From Nitrospirota bacterium (lineage in GTDB: Bacteria; Nitrospirota; UBA9217), in the NCBI GenBank assembly GCA_020052615.1, contig JAGVOT010000111.1, positions 1 through 64,000 of the forward strand: 64,000 nt of DNA, given 5' to 3'. Below the pieces are notes generated by a model. That model did not search any database, was not told the origin of the DNA, and saw nothing but the letters and a program-made list of their open reading frames with translations. Positions 1 through 10,100 of the stretch are shown one piece after another. Every line of letters starts with the position of its first letter. Position 1 is the first letter of the stretch. The position numbers and the translations under genes were made by a program.

Positions 1-2744
1 ACCCGCGGGTCGAGGCCCGCCCGGCCGTCCTGGTACCGCACGACCCGCTCGTCGCCGAGCACCTGACGGAGCCGGTGGAGCGTGGTCTTGAACGACTGGC
101 GGGCCGCATCGCCCTCGGCCTCGGGCCAGAGCGCTTCCGTCATCTGGGGCTCGCTCAGCTCCTTCCCACCGTGGGCCGCCAGGAGCTTCAGCAGCTCCAG
201 CGGCTTCTTCTGGACCTTGCCGCTGAACCGGACCGGCTTGCCGTCCTTCTCGATGACGAACCTGCCGAGCATCCGGAGCCGACAGGGCCACGGCCACTGC
301 CGGGGGACGGGCTGCGAACGGTCCGGCAACAGTCTGTGTCGCCGGACCAGCTCCCGGACATAGGATGTTTCAATATTCAGTTCGAACGCCTTCGCGCAGA
401 GCCCCTGCATGACCGCCGGGAGCCACCAGTCGAAACTGTAAATCTTCCGGGTGCGGCCAAGCGCGAACGTCCTTCGGAGAGCCGCGCCGCACCTCAGGTC
501 GTCCCCATTCTCCCAGGCCGCGTGCGCCCGTGCAAGATAGTACTTGAATTCGAGCAGGGCGCTGCCGGCGATTTTCAGGAACTGTTTAACTTCCTCGAGC
601 TGCGTCACCGCCCGTTCGCGCTCCCCGCAGAGCAGCAGAACGTGCGCCATGGCGATGCGGTTCAGATTGATGAAAAAATGCGCGCCGGTCCCGCTGATCC
701 GCATGAAGAGGTCTGCCTCATCACGCGCCATGGTCATGTCTCCGCGAAGAGCGGCTGCCCAGGAGGAATTGTAGTGATAATGCGTTACATCGAGCCTTCG
801 TCCCGGATGGACCATCGCATCCATCGCACGCAGATAGGCTTCCGCCCCCCGCTGATCACCCGATGCGAGCGTGTTGTAGACCCCTATGGCGGAGAGCATC
901 AGGTCCCAGAGCCGGACGCCCGAGGACTTCGCGGCGGCAAGGCCTTCCTCGACCGACCGCAGGCTTTGCTCCCGCGCTCCGCTGAACCAGCAGAAATAGG
1001 CCTCGATCGACTTTCCGATCAGCATCGCCGGAGGCGCACCGGCAGGATGCAGCGCGGATCGGCGGACAACATGATGCACCGAGGAAGCCTGTTCAAGATC
1101 GCCCTTCAGGGTGTAAAAGAGGATCAGGTAATTCCCCATCATGAGCCGCGCTCCCCGGTCGATGTCTTCGCGCAAGAGGCTGTTCGCCCGCCGTTCCCAC
1201 TGGGGAAGGGCCGAATGCCAGGGTGAGCGAAGAAAGAGGGCCGCGAAGATGTTCGTTGTTGCGCGAATTTCGATGTCCCTGGAGGGGAAGCGTGCGCCCC
1301 GCTTTTGCATTCTCAGGAACTCGCTGATCCAGCGGTCGAGGGACGTGAGATCGTCCCATGCATACAGATACGACTCGACGATGCCGGACCACGCAAAAAG
1401 CTGTCCTGCCGTGTCATCCTTTTCCCTGAAACGGGCAAAAGCCCGCTCGAACAGCGGCCGCGCTCCGTTCGGATCAGCGGCAAGCCTGCAGCCTCCCTTC
1501 CAGTAAAGCACCCAGGGCTGGTCGGCGGCGATCCGCTCCGGGACAGCGGCGAGCCATTGTTCCAGCAGCTTCGTCCGTCCCTGGGCCGCGAGGACGGGCG
1601 CCTGGCGAAGCGCAAGCGGGATCAGTCGGTCCCACCGCTCCGCTTCGGCGTACAGCGCGGCGGCATCCTCCATCATGCCGCTCTGCTCCATGATCCGCGA
1701 GGCCCGCAGGGAATGGCGGCTGACGACGGCCGCATCGGATCGTTCGCGCAAGCGCTGCAGCAGGAACTCCCGGAAGAGGGGATGATACTGGTAGGTCGTC
1801 TCGTCTCCGGAATGCCGCTCGGTGAAGTAATTTTTCCGGTTCAGGTCCGCGAGGATGCGGCCCGCGTCCCGGTTGCGGCTGATCATCCGGGCCATGCCGA
1901 CGGTCATCCGGGGAAGCAGGGCGCTCGCGAGCAGGAACTGCCGAATCCTGCGCTCCTGCCGGTCGAATATTTCCCCTGCAAAGTAGTCGGCGATCTTCCC
2001 CGCCGGCGCGCGGACGAAGTCGCTCGGCTCCGCTCCCTGCATCCGGGCCGCGCCCAGAAGCACTATGCCCGCGGCCCATCCCCGGGTCCTGGCGTGCATC
2101 TGCCGGTTCTCCTCGCGCGTACAGGGCCGCCTGCCGCTGTGCAGGTTTACAACGCCCCGCGTTTCTTCCAGTGAGAGCCGGAGCTGCTCTTCGCCGATCA
2201 GTTTCATAACGCCGTTCGCCTGCATCCGGGAGAAGGCGGCCGGCGGGTCGAAGCGGCTGATGATGACCGCGGGTATGCCTTCGGGAAGCGCGGACAGGCC
2301 GTTGACGACGACCTCATGGAGCGGCGAGTCGTCAGGGACCTCCTGGTAATTGTCGAAGATGATGATGGACGAAGGCCTGAGCCTGCGGGCAAGAGATTCA
2401 AAATATCTTCGCGTAAAGGCGGGAATGCCGAAGGCGTATTCGGGCGTCAGCAGCGGCAGGGGGTGCTTGTGCCGGGGCGCGGCTTTTTTGACCGCAAGGC
2501 CGAAATAATAGAAGAACGCTGCGGGATCGGCGTCTCCCGCATCCACCTGATACCAGATCGACGGAAGCGTCCGCGCATCGATATAAGCGGCCAGGAGCGT
2601 CGTCTTCCCGGAACCTGCGGGTCCTGAGACCCAGGTGACCGGGTGGGGGCCGCGTGCGTCCAGGACGCGGAACAGCCGCTCCCGTGGCAGGACCCGGGGG
2701 AGGGTGGGATGGGTGATCTTGCTGAGAACGGTTTTCGGCCTCAT
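1..2744 (-). CDS. MalT/LAL-like ATPase transcriptional regulator, 3'-truncated
   Basis: The reverse strand is open from an ATG at 2744 to the left edge, giving about 914 visible residues without a stop. The N-terminus carries a P-loop, GPAGSGKTTL, at residues 41-50 followed by a STAND/MalT-like ATPase region (IIIFDNYQEVP). The middle looks like helical repeats. Near the window edge there is a winged-helix stretch (RMLGRFVIEKDGKPVRF, then LELLKLLAAHGGKELSE and a QSFKTTLHRLRQVLGD segment) like the DNA-binding domain of SARP/BTAD regulators. The family senses a ligand through the ATPase and repeat regions and activates transcription. The C-terminus is missing and the target is unknown. It is read opposite to era and in line with nadA upstream of it. 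Confidence 0.82.
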   Translation of the reverse strand, partial: MRPKTVLSKITHPTLPRVLPRERLFRVLDARGPHPVTWVSGPAGSGKTTLLAAYIDARTLPSIWYQVDAGDADPAAFFYYFGLAVKKAAPRHKHPLPLLTPEYAFGIPAFTRRYFESLARRLRPSSIIIFDNYQEVPDDSPLHEVVVNGLSALPEGIPAVIISRFDPPAAFSRMQANGVMKLIGEEQLRLSLEETRGVVNLHSGRRPCTREENRQMHARTRGWAAGIVLLGAARMQGAEPSDFVRAPAGKIADYFAGEIFDRQERRIRQFLLASALLPRMTVGMARMISRNRDAGRILADLNRKNYFTERHSGDETTYQYHPLFREFLLQRLRERSDAAVVSRHSLRASRIMEQSGMMEDAAALYAEAERWDRLIPLALRQAPVLAAQGRTKLLEQWLAAVPERIAADQPWVLYWKGGCRLAADPNGARPLFERAFARFREKDDTAGQLFAWSGIVESYLYAWDDLTSLDRWISEFLRMQKRGARFPSRDIEIRATTNIFAALFLRSPWHSALPQWERRANSLLREDIDRGARLMMGNYLILFYTLKGDLEQASSVHHVVRRSALHPAGAPPAMLIGKSIEAYFCWFSGAREQSLRSVEEGLAAAKSSGVRLWDLMLSAIGVYNTLASGDQRGAEAYLRAMDAMVHPGRRLDVTHYHYNSSWAAALRGDMTMARDEADLFMRISGTGAHFFINLNRIAMAHVLLLCGERERAVTQLEEVKQFLKIAGSALLEFKYYLARAHAAWENGDDLRCGAALRRTFALGRTRKIYSFDWWLPAVMQGLCAKAFELNIETSYVRELVRRHRLLPDRSQPVPRQWPWPCRLRMLGRFVIEKDGKPVRFSGKVQKKPLELLKLLAAHGGKELSEPQMTEALWPEAEGDAARQSFKTTLHRLRQVLGDERVVRYQDGRAGLDPR

Positions 2745-2859
2745 GTCCGCTCCGGACTGAAGAACGTCGTACGCGACACGCTGATTTTGACTGATTAGCG
2801 ACGAGGGGAAAAGCGGCGCATCTCCCTGGAGGGCCCGACCGGGCCGCAGCGACGGATCG

Positions 2860-3843
2860 TTATATCTCCAGCATTCTGTCGAGAGCCCGCTTTGCCTTGA
2901 TGCGGACGCCCTCGGGGACCTTGATGACGTACTGCATCTTCTCCATGGCGGCAAGAACACTGTCGAGCTTTGTTCTCTTCATGTTCGGACAGACCATCTC
3001 TTTGGACAGGATGAAGAACTGCTTGTCGGGGCTTTCCTTGCGAAGGCGGTGGAGGATGCCCTCCTCGGTGCCGATGATGAACTCCTTGCGGGTTGACTCC
3101 TTGCAGTACCTGAGCATGCCAGACGTGCTGGTGATGTGATCGGCCAGGTCCTGTATCTCCGGCGGGCACTCGGGGTGGATGACGAGCAGGGCCTGGGGAT
3201 GCTCTTTCTTTGCCCTGTGCACGTCTTCCATGTCGAGATGGGCGTGGTGGACGTTGCAGAAACCGTCCCAGGAGATGATCTTCTTTTTCGTCCGCTTCGC
3301 AGCGTAAGCAGAGAGGTTCCGGTCGGGGATGCAGATGATGGTATCCTCTTTCAGGGACTCCACTACCTTTACGACGTTCGACGAAGTGCAGCAGATGTCG
3401 CTTTCCGCCTTGACCGCGGCGGAGGTGTTCACATAGGCGACAACAGGTGCGCCGGGATATTTCTGCTTCATGTCCCTCAGCGTGAAGGTATCGGAGAATT
3501 CGAAGTGGATGCCGAGCTTGTCCGTGAACAGCTCGCGGCGGGTCTTGCGCGGTCCTTCCACGGTCACCATATCGGCCATTGGACAGCCTGCGGTGATCTC
3601 GGGCAGCAGTACCGTCTTGTCGGGAGAGAGGATCGACGCGCTTTCGGCCATGAAGTGGACGCCGCAGAACACAATGACCTTGAAGTCCGTTCTCGCCGCG
3701 GCGCGGGAGAGCTCGAGGGAGTCGCCGGTGATGTCGGCGATGTCCTGGACCTCCGGACGCTGGTAATTATGGGCCAGGATGATCGCGTTCAGGTCCTTCT
3801 TGAGCTTGACGATGCGCTCGCGGATGACGGTCTGGTCGGTCAT
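2860..3843 (-). CDS. nadA: Quinolinate synthase
   Basis: NadA condenses iminoaspartate with dihydroxyacetone phosphate to quinolinate, the second step of de novo NAD synthesis. The 327-residue protein has the family motifs AHNYQRPE (24-31), GDSLELS (40-46), [10 protein letters not shown] from Cys60, AGCPMADM (Cys87), [12 protein letters not shown] then CCTSSN (151-156), and HPEC (Cys226). A late Cys285 sits in [11 protein letters not shown]. These cysteines include the three [4Fe-4S] ligands; I assign Cys87, one of Cys151/152 and Cys285 only by family analogy. The ATG at 3843 is chosen because it gives normal family length; a longer in-frame extension to 4188 would overlap era and has no family support. 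It diverges from era. Confidence 0.95.
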   Translation of the reverse strand: MTDQTVIRERIVKLKKDLNAIILAHNYQRPEVQDIADITGDSLELSRAAARTDFKVIVFCGVHFMAESASILSPDKTVLLPEITAGCPMADMVTVEGPRKTRRELFTDKLGIHFEFSDTFTLRDMKQKYPGAPVVAYVNTSAAVKAESDICCTSSNVVKVVESLKEDTIICIPDRNLSAYAAKRTKKKIISWDGFCNVHHAHLDMEDVHRAKKEHPQALLVIHPECPPEIQDLADHITSTSGMLRYCKESTRKEFIIGTEEGILHRLRKESPDKQFFILSKEMVCPNMKRTKLDSVLAAMEKMQYVIKVPEGVRIKAKRALDRMLEI

Positions 3844-3949
3844 AGGTAAAAGGATAATACCGGTAAGAACCATGGGTGTCAATCCTATTTTGCCCTGTTT
3901 ATGAGGGAATATGGCTTGCGCGGCACTTTCGTTTCGGGTATTGTATGCC

Positions 3950-4855
3950 ATGCAGAACGAAAAGGATAAGAACTTCAAATCGGGCTTCATCGCCATCATC
4001 GGCAGGCCGAACGTGGGCAAATCAACGCTCATGAACTGCCTCCTGGGCGAGAAGATATCGATCATCTCCGACAAGCCCCAGACGACGCGGAACCGGATCC
4101 GGGGGATCCTCACGCTGCCCGAAGCGCAGCTGGTGTTCCTCGATACGCCGGGCATCCACAAACCGCTCCACAAGATGAACGAGATCATGGTGCAGACCGC
4201 CCTCGGGACCTACGGCGAGGTCGATGTGATCATGCTGCTCGTGGAGGCGACCGAACGGCCCGGCGCGGGCGACAAGTTCATCATCGAAACGCTTGCCAGG
4301 ATAAAGACCCCCGTATTCCTCGTCATCAACAAGGTGGACCTCATCGCGAAGGAGCGGCTTCTGCCGCTCATGCAGGAACTGAGCGGCCTCTATCCCTTTG
4401 CCGAGATCATCCCCGTCTCCGCCTTGAAAAAGGACCTCGGGGGCCTCGTGGACGCGCTCCTGAAGCGCATGCCCCAGGGCCCGAAATATTTTCCCGACGA
4501 CCAGCTGACCGATCAGCCCGAGCGCTTCGTCGTCACCGAGATCATCCGCGAAAAGATCTTCGAGCTTACCAAGGAGGAGATCCCGTACTCCACCGCCGTG
4601 GTGATCGAACAGATGAAGGAAGAGCCGAGCCTCACGAGCATCCATGCCATGATCTACGTCGAGCGGGACTCGCAGAAGGGGATCGTCATCGGAAAGAACG
4701 GCGCGCTGCTCAAGGAGATCGGCACGCGGGCGCGGCTGGATGCGGAAAAGCTCCTGGGCGTGAAGGTCTTCCTGCAGCTCTGGGTGAAGGTCAAGAAGGG
4801 CTGGCGGGACGACGACCACATGCTCAGGAACGTCGGGATCATCGAGGAAAAGTAA
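3950..4855 (+). CDS. era: GTPase Era, 16S rRNA-binding ribosome assembly factor
   Basis: Era is a cytoplasmic GTPase that binds the 3' end of 16S rRNA and acts in 30S maturation. The 301-residue product has G1 [10 protein letters not shown]2 in TTRNRIRG, G3 DTPG, G4 NKVD and a G5-like SALKK. The C-terminal KH domain contains [13 protein letters not shown]. The start at 3950 ([13 protein letters not shown]) gives the usual family length. An in-frame ATG at 3911 follows GAGGGAAT closely and would add 13 residues ([13 protein letters not shown]), so the exact start is not certain. It is separated from nadA by about 100 bases of divergent promoter space. Confidence 0.95.
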   Translation: MQNEKDKNFKSGFIAIIGRPNVGKSTLMNCLLGEKISIISDKPQTTRNRIRGILTLPEAQLVFLDTPGIHKPLHKMNEIMVQTALGTYGEVDVIMLLVEATERPGAGDKFIIETLARIKTPVFLVINKVDLIAKERLLPLMQELSGLYPFAEIIPVSALKKDLGGLVDALLKRMPQGPKYFPDDQLTDQPERFVVTEIIREKIFELTKEEIPYSTAVVIEQMKEEPSLTSIHAMIYVERDSQKGIVIGKNGALLKEIGTRARLDAEKLLGVKVFLQLWVKVKKGWRDDDHMLRNVGIIEEK

Positions 4856-4999
4856 CCAATTGCGGATTTCGGATTGCGGATTGCGGAGTAGAAACAGCAT
4901 AAGTCGTAAGATGGAAGGTTTATCGTTTCACCCCTTACCCCTTACGCCTAACGGACTTTTATCTATGTTCATCTGTGGTTCCAACAAGGAGTTGTTCTC

Positions 5000-5617
5000 A
5001 TGCACGCACTGATCGACTGGCTGCTCACGACCATCGGCGCCCTTGGCTACCCGGGCATCTTTCTGCTCATGGCCATGGAAAGCTCGGTCATCCCCGTTCC
5101 GAGCGAACTCGTGATGCCGCCGGCCGGCTACCTTGCCCAGCAGGGCCGGATGAACATTTGGTTCGCGATCTTCATGGGCACCACAGGAAGCCTCGTGGGC
5201 GCCTACGCAAATTATTATGCCGCCCATTACCTCGGACGGCCGCTGCTGCTCAAGTACGGCAAATACGTCTGGATCACCGAGGAGAAGTTCGCCAAGGTGG
5301 AGCGGTATTTCAAGGACCACGGCGAGATATCGACCTTCATCGGCAGGCTTCTTCCCGTTGTCCGGCACCTCATCTCGCTTCCCGCCGGGCTTGCAGGAAT
5401 GAACCACGTGAAGTTCACGGTCTACACGCTGGCCGGAGCGGGCATCTGGGTCACGATCCTGACCTGGATCGGCTACTTCATCGGCGCGAATCAGGAACTG
5501 ATCATGCAGTATTCCCATCAGGCGGTCATCGGCGTGGTCATCGTGAGCGCGGTGATCATCGCGTTCTATGTGAGGAACCACAAGAGGAAAAAGGCGGCGG
5601 GCCTGCGGCCGGAATGA
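5000..5617 (+). CDS. DedA/VTT-family membrane protein
   Basis: This 205-residue integral membrane protein matches the DedA (SNARE-associated/VTT) family, linked to lipid flipping and membrane homeostasis. Hallmarks are the N-terminal amphipathic/re-entrant region with ESSVIPVPSELVMPPAGYLA, the TGSLVGAYANYYAAHYLGR helix, and the conserved GRLLPVVRHLISLPAGLAGM segment. A basic C-terminus (RNHKRKKAAG) would face the cytoplasm. The start ATG follows AAGGAG at a good distance. The gene ends 4 bases before the next ORF, so the two are probably cotranscribed. The exact lipid substrate cannot be inferred. Confidence 0.9.
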   Translation: MHALIDWLLTTIGALGYPGIFLLMAMESSVIPVPSELVMPPAGYLAQQGRMNIWFAIFMGTTGSLVGAYANYYAAHYLGRPLLLKYGKYVWITEEKFAKVERYFKDHGEISTFIGRLLPVVRHLISLPAGLAGMNHVKFTVYTLAGAGIWVTILTWIGYFIGANQELIMQYSHQAVIGVVIVSAVIIAFYVRNHKRKKAAGLRPE

Positions 5618-5621
5618 AGGA

Positions 5622-6275
5622 ATGAAGAAGAACAAGAAACAACGCGCGTCGGGTCTTTCCCGGCGCTTGCACTTTCCCGAAGACGAAAAGGACCTCGTCT
5701 GGCTGTCTCCGCTGCTCGATGCGTACTCGATCGCGGATACCGGAGTGGCAATAGCGATTCGGGACGCGGAGAAAAAGGAGAAGAAAAAACTGGCCTGCGG
5801 GAAAGGGTGCGGCGCCTGCTGCGTACATCAAAAGGACCTTCCCCTGTACCCCCATGAGATCGTCGGCATCTACTGGTATGTATCGGAAAAGATGACGGGT
5901 CCCCTGCGGGAGTCACTGATGGGCCGGCTGGCATCACGCGACGCGGCTTCAGGCTGCCCGTTCTTGATCGATAATTCCTGTTCCATTCATCCGGTCCGGC
6001 CGGTCGGCTGCAGGCAGTTCAATGTGTTCACGTCGCCCTGCGCACCGGGAGAGGACCCCTACTTCACGAGACGCGACGATGTTCTGCAGCCCATCCCGGC
6101 TTACCTTGACCGTGCTTTTGCCGCGGTCATTCCCTTGTACCCCGGAGTGCGGAAAGAGGACGTGCCGGGGGCGATCAGGATCATTCGCGGCCAGATCATG
6201 AACCTTCTTTCCTACGACTGGTCGAAGCTGGCTGTCCTGATGGAACAAGGCGTTCCTTCCCCCTGTTCGGAGTAG
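5622..6275 (+). CDS. YkgJ-family zinc/iron-chelating cysteine-cluster protein
   Basis: The 217-residue protein has the cysteine cluster CGKGCGACCVHQKD at about residues 59-72 and a second set, CSIHPVRPVGCRQFNVFTSPC, about 60 residues later. This is the arrangement of the YkgJ (CxxCxxxCC) family, proposed to bind a metal or an Fe-S cluster. Biochemical function is not established for most members. It starts 4 bases after the DedA stop codon, with AAGGA immediately upstream, so the pair looks like an operon. No membrane segment is evident. Confidence 0.85.
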   Translation: MKKNKKQRASGLSRRLHFPEDEKDLVWLSPLLDAYSIADTGVAIAIRDAEKKEKKKLACGKGCGACCVHQKDLPLYPHEIVGIYWYVSEKMTGPLRESLMGRLASRDAASGCPFLIDNSCSIHPVRPVGCRQFNVFTSPCAPGEDPYFTRRDDVLQPIPAYLDRAFAAVIPLYPGVRKEDVPGAIRIIRGQIMNLLSYDWSKLAVLMEQGVPSPCSE

Positions 6276-6505
6276 ACCGGGAACTGACCGGCTGATCGTA
6301 TTACGCACTCCAAAAAGTATTTCCTCAAATTGTACGATGATTTCCCGATTGCCTTAATGTGGCTGACTGCTGTGATCGCGACCTCATAGCCATATTCTAC
6401 CCACTAACCGCGCATACCCCAAAAATACCCCGATTATTTTCTTTATCTTACCGTCGGATTTCTCTATACTTTTGTGTACCTGTCCGCTGTCTCACGCATT
6501 TCCCT

Positions 6506-7159
6506 ATGAAAATTCCAAGCCTTTCGGTTTTGATTGTTGTCAGTATCATCTCCGGCCCTGTTTTGACCGAGGCGGAAGAACGGTCCTTGCCTGCCGAGTG
6601 TTCCTATGAGATGCAGGTCTGGAACGTGAACCTGAGAAGCAGCGCGCAGGCAAAGAAGGTTCGACATCCCTACGACGACCTGACTCCTGTCGAGACAGAT
6701 CGCGATACCGGTTGCACGGTCTGCAGCGAAGATCAGGTTCTCGTGGATATCTCCCCGCTTCAGCCCTTTTTCGTCTGCCATCGTCTGGCACCGCGGGTGC
6801 GCGCCGTTGTCCGGGACCTTCTGCGGTCCGGAAGTTCTCTGCACTCTGTTGTCGGCTATCGCGTAATCAGGTCCCGCGGCCCGGTGGACGAACAGGGAAA
6901 CCGGACGGAATTCAGCAATCATTCCTACGGCACTGCCTTAGACATCAACCCGGAACAGAACGGACTATACGATGACTGCGTCACCTTCGGGCCGCAGTGC
7001 CGGCTGATTCGCGGCGGAGAATGGAAGCTCGGTGTGACGGGTGCACTTGATAAGAACAACCCTATAGTCACCATGTTCAAACAAGCAGGTTTCAAATGGG
7101 GCGGGGAGATCGCCGGCAAGCAGAAAGATTTCATGCATTTTTCATTAACCGGTTACTAG
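6506..7159 (+). CDS. M15-type D-Ala-D-Ala carboxypeptidase-like secreted protein
   Basis: The start ATG at 6506 gives a clean signal peptide (MKIPSLSVLIVVSIISG, then VLTEAEE) and a 217-residue product; an in-frame ORF reaching 6359 only adds a non-signal-like extension. The C-terminal half has the zinc-peptidase signature of the VanY/M15 group: NHSYGTALDIN (His and Asp ligands) and a terminal KDFMHFSL (His). The family trims D-Ala-containing or L-Ala-D-Glu peptidoglycan stems in the periplasm. The gene lies immediately upstream of the alpha-2-macroglobulin gene on the same strand, in a cell-envelope setting. Confidence 0.82.
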   Translation: MKIPSLSVLIVVSIISGPVLTEAEERSLPAECSYEMQVWNVNLRSSAQAKKVRHPYDDLTPVETDRDTGCTVCSEDQVLVDISPLQPFFVCHRLAPRVRAVVRDLLRSGSSLHSVVGYRVIRSRGPVDEQGNRTEFSNHSYGTALDINPEQNGLYDDCVTFGPQCRLIRGGEWKLGVTGALDKNNPIVTMFKQAGFKWGGEIAGKQKDFMHFSLTGY

Positions 7160-7189
7160 ACAATTATTCGAACCAGGGGGAGGTTGAGG

Positions 7190-10100
7190 TTGAAAATCAT
7201 TAGCGGAATGTTCAAGGGATTGCTCGGCATCTTTTCGAAGCTTTTTGGTTCGTTTTCCTGGTCACCACCGCCGTGGTTCGATTTTCTCAAGCACTTCTCC
7301 TCGAATATCAAATCTCTTGTCTCCCGATTCAGAACCGCTGTTCGCTCGCTCATAAAAAGGCCTCCGGCAATAGGCAGCGAGACCAAGCCTGCCGAAGGAG
7401 AACAGCGCGGTTTCAGCTTCATCCGGCTCGGAAAAATTCTCGCTGTCATATTCGTCATCTTCGGTCTGCTCATGTGGTATGCGTCACATCGCCGCGGGAT
7501 GATCAGGGTCTCCGGCACGACGCCGGAACTGACGAAGATCGAGGACATCCTGAAGCCCGATCCGGTCCGCATCCACTTCAGCGGTTCCGCCGCCCGTCTC
7601 GACCTGATCGGCAAGTCGCTCACCCAGGGCATCTCGATAGCGCCCGCCATCGAGGGCGACTGGACGTGGAGCAGCGACAGGGTCCTCATCTTCCGGCCGA
7701 AAGCGGACTGGCTGCCAGGCACGGAATACACGGTCCGCATGGACAAGTCGCTGTTCCCGGACCATGTCAAGCTTTCATCGCACTCTTACTCCTTTCAGAC
7801 ACCCCGCTTCGCCGCCGATCTGACATATACGGAATTCTATCAGGACCCCGAAGACCCGAAGATAAAGAAGGTCATCGCTACGGTAAAGTTCACGCATCCG
7901 GTGGATGCCGTGGATTTTGAGAAACGCATCCGCCTGAGACGGGCGGACCGGGAAGGGGGCTTTCTGGGCCTGGGCGCGAAAACCGTGCCGTTCACCGTGA
8001 CCTACAATAAATACAAAAGTGAGGCATACATCCAGACCAGGTCCGTGGATATTCCTGAAAAGGACACTTCGATGTCCGTCGCCATCGACTCAGGCATTCG
8101 CGCCGAGCGCGGCGGTCCGGCTACGCCCAAACCCATTGAAAGAGAGCAGTTGATACCGGGTAAATACACGTTGCTCCGGATCGATTCAGTTGAACTTTCC
8201 CTCGTACGCAACGAACGGTACGAGCCAGAACAGGTTTTAGTAGTGAATGCTACAGCGGGGGTGCAGGAAGCGGAGATCATAAAGAACCTTACCGTGGTCG
8301 TTCTGCCGAAGGACCTGCCGCCGGTCCAGAAGCAGGAGGGGAAGAAGGACTATAAGTGGTCCGAATGGTCCGATCCCTCCAAGATCGGTCCGGAGATCCT
8401 GAAATTGTCGTCGCCGGTGAAGCTCAAACCGCTGCCCCGGGACCGGGAATACGCAGAACTCCACAGCTTCAAATTCACGGTGCCTCCGGGAAAATACCTC
8501 TACATAAAAGTGAACAAAGGGATCAAGTCCTTCGGCGGGTACCTTCTCGCCAAGGAGTTCGACGCGATCCAGCGTGTGCCCGATCTTCCGCAGGAACTGG
8601 GCATCATGGCCAGCGGATCGATCCTGAGCCTGCGCGGTGAAAAGCGGCTTTCCGTATTTGCGCGGGACATCGACGCGGTCCGGTTCACGATCGGCCGCGT
8701 CGTTCCCGATGATATCAATCATCTCGTGACCCAGACGCAGGGCGACATCAAGAGCCCGGAATTCCTGAACTACGAGTTCAACGAGGAGAACATCTCAGAG
8801 CACTTCACCGAGGTCCGTGAGTTCGGGCAGAAGGAGCTCGGCAAGGCCCAATATACGACCTTCGATTTCTCCCGCTATCTCAAGACGGAGAAAGAGACGA
8901 ACCGGGGCATGTTCTTCCTGAAAGTGGAAAGCTGGGACCGGGCGGAAAAGAAGACCACCGGGAAGAGGGATAAACGTCTGATCCTGATCACTGACCTGGG
9001 CGTTCTGGTGAAGGACAACGCCGACCAGACCCATGATGTCTTTGTCCAGTCCATCCAGACCGGTCACCCTGTTTCCGGGGCCCGGGTCGACATCCTCGGC
9101 AAGAACGGCGTGTCCGTATTTGGAGCAAATACCGATGCGGAAGGCCGGGCGCAGTTCCCGAAGCTGACCGACTTTACTCACGAAAAAGCGCCCACGGTCT
9201 ATCTTGTGCGAAAGGGAAGTGATATTTCCTTCCTGCCCTATGAACGGAGCGAGCGGAAGCTCAACTTCTCGCGATTCGATATCGGCGGCGTCATGACCGA
9301 AGGGGTCGCGGACCGGCTTGACGCGTACCTCTTCTCGGACCGGGGCATCTACCGGCCGGGAGACGAGTTCCATGTCGGCATCATCGTCAAGTCCGCCAAC
9401 TGGACGAGGGCGCTCGCCGGCATCCCCCTCGAAGTTTCCATCATGGACTCCCGCGGACTGGAGGTGAAGCGCCAGAAGATCAGCCTTACCGCTTCGGGAT
9501 TCGAAGAGGTAAAATATCAGACCGAGGACACCTCTCCCACGGGAAGGTACACGACGAACCTCTATATCGTGAAGGACAGCAAGCGGGGAGCGCTTTTGGG
9601 ATCGGCATCGGTGCGCGTGGAGGAGTTCCTCCCAGATCGCTTGAAAATAACGACGAAGCTCTCGCAGGAACGCAAGGAAGGCTGGGTCGCGCCGGCCGGC
9701 CTTAAGGGCAGGGTCAACCTCATGAACCTTTACGGCACCCCGGCGGTCAATCACCGCATCGCAGCAGAGGTGACGCTTGCGCCGGCTTCGCCGTCCTTCA
9801 GGCAATACCAGGACTATACCTTCTTCGACCCTGCGAAAGCGGAAACAAGCTTTGTCGAACCGCTTTCCGACGCGGTCACGAACGAAAAAGGCGACGCTGA
9901 GATCGACCTCAACCTGGGGCGTTACGACAAGGCCACCTACCGTCTTACCTTCGCGGCTGAAGGCTATGAGCTCGAAGGAGGCCGAAGCGTCGGCTCGACA
10001 AGCACGGTCCTTGTATCGCCGCTCTCCTATCTCGTGGGCTATAAGGCGGATGGGGACCTTACGTACATCCATAAAGGCAGCAGCAGGACTGTGGACCTGA

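Noticed and set aside
75-1226. 383-codon plus-strand open frame at the left edge
   Set aside because: Antisense to the MalT-like regulator, whose P-loop and winged-helix domains are on the minus strand.
3844-4188. N-terminal extension of nadA
   Set aside because: It would run through the divergent era start region and has no similarity to quinolinate synthase.
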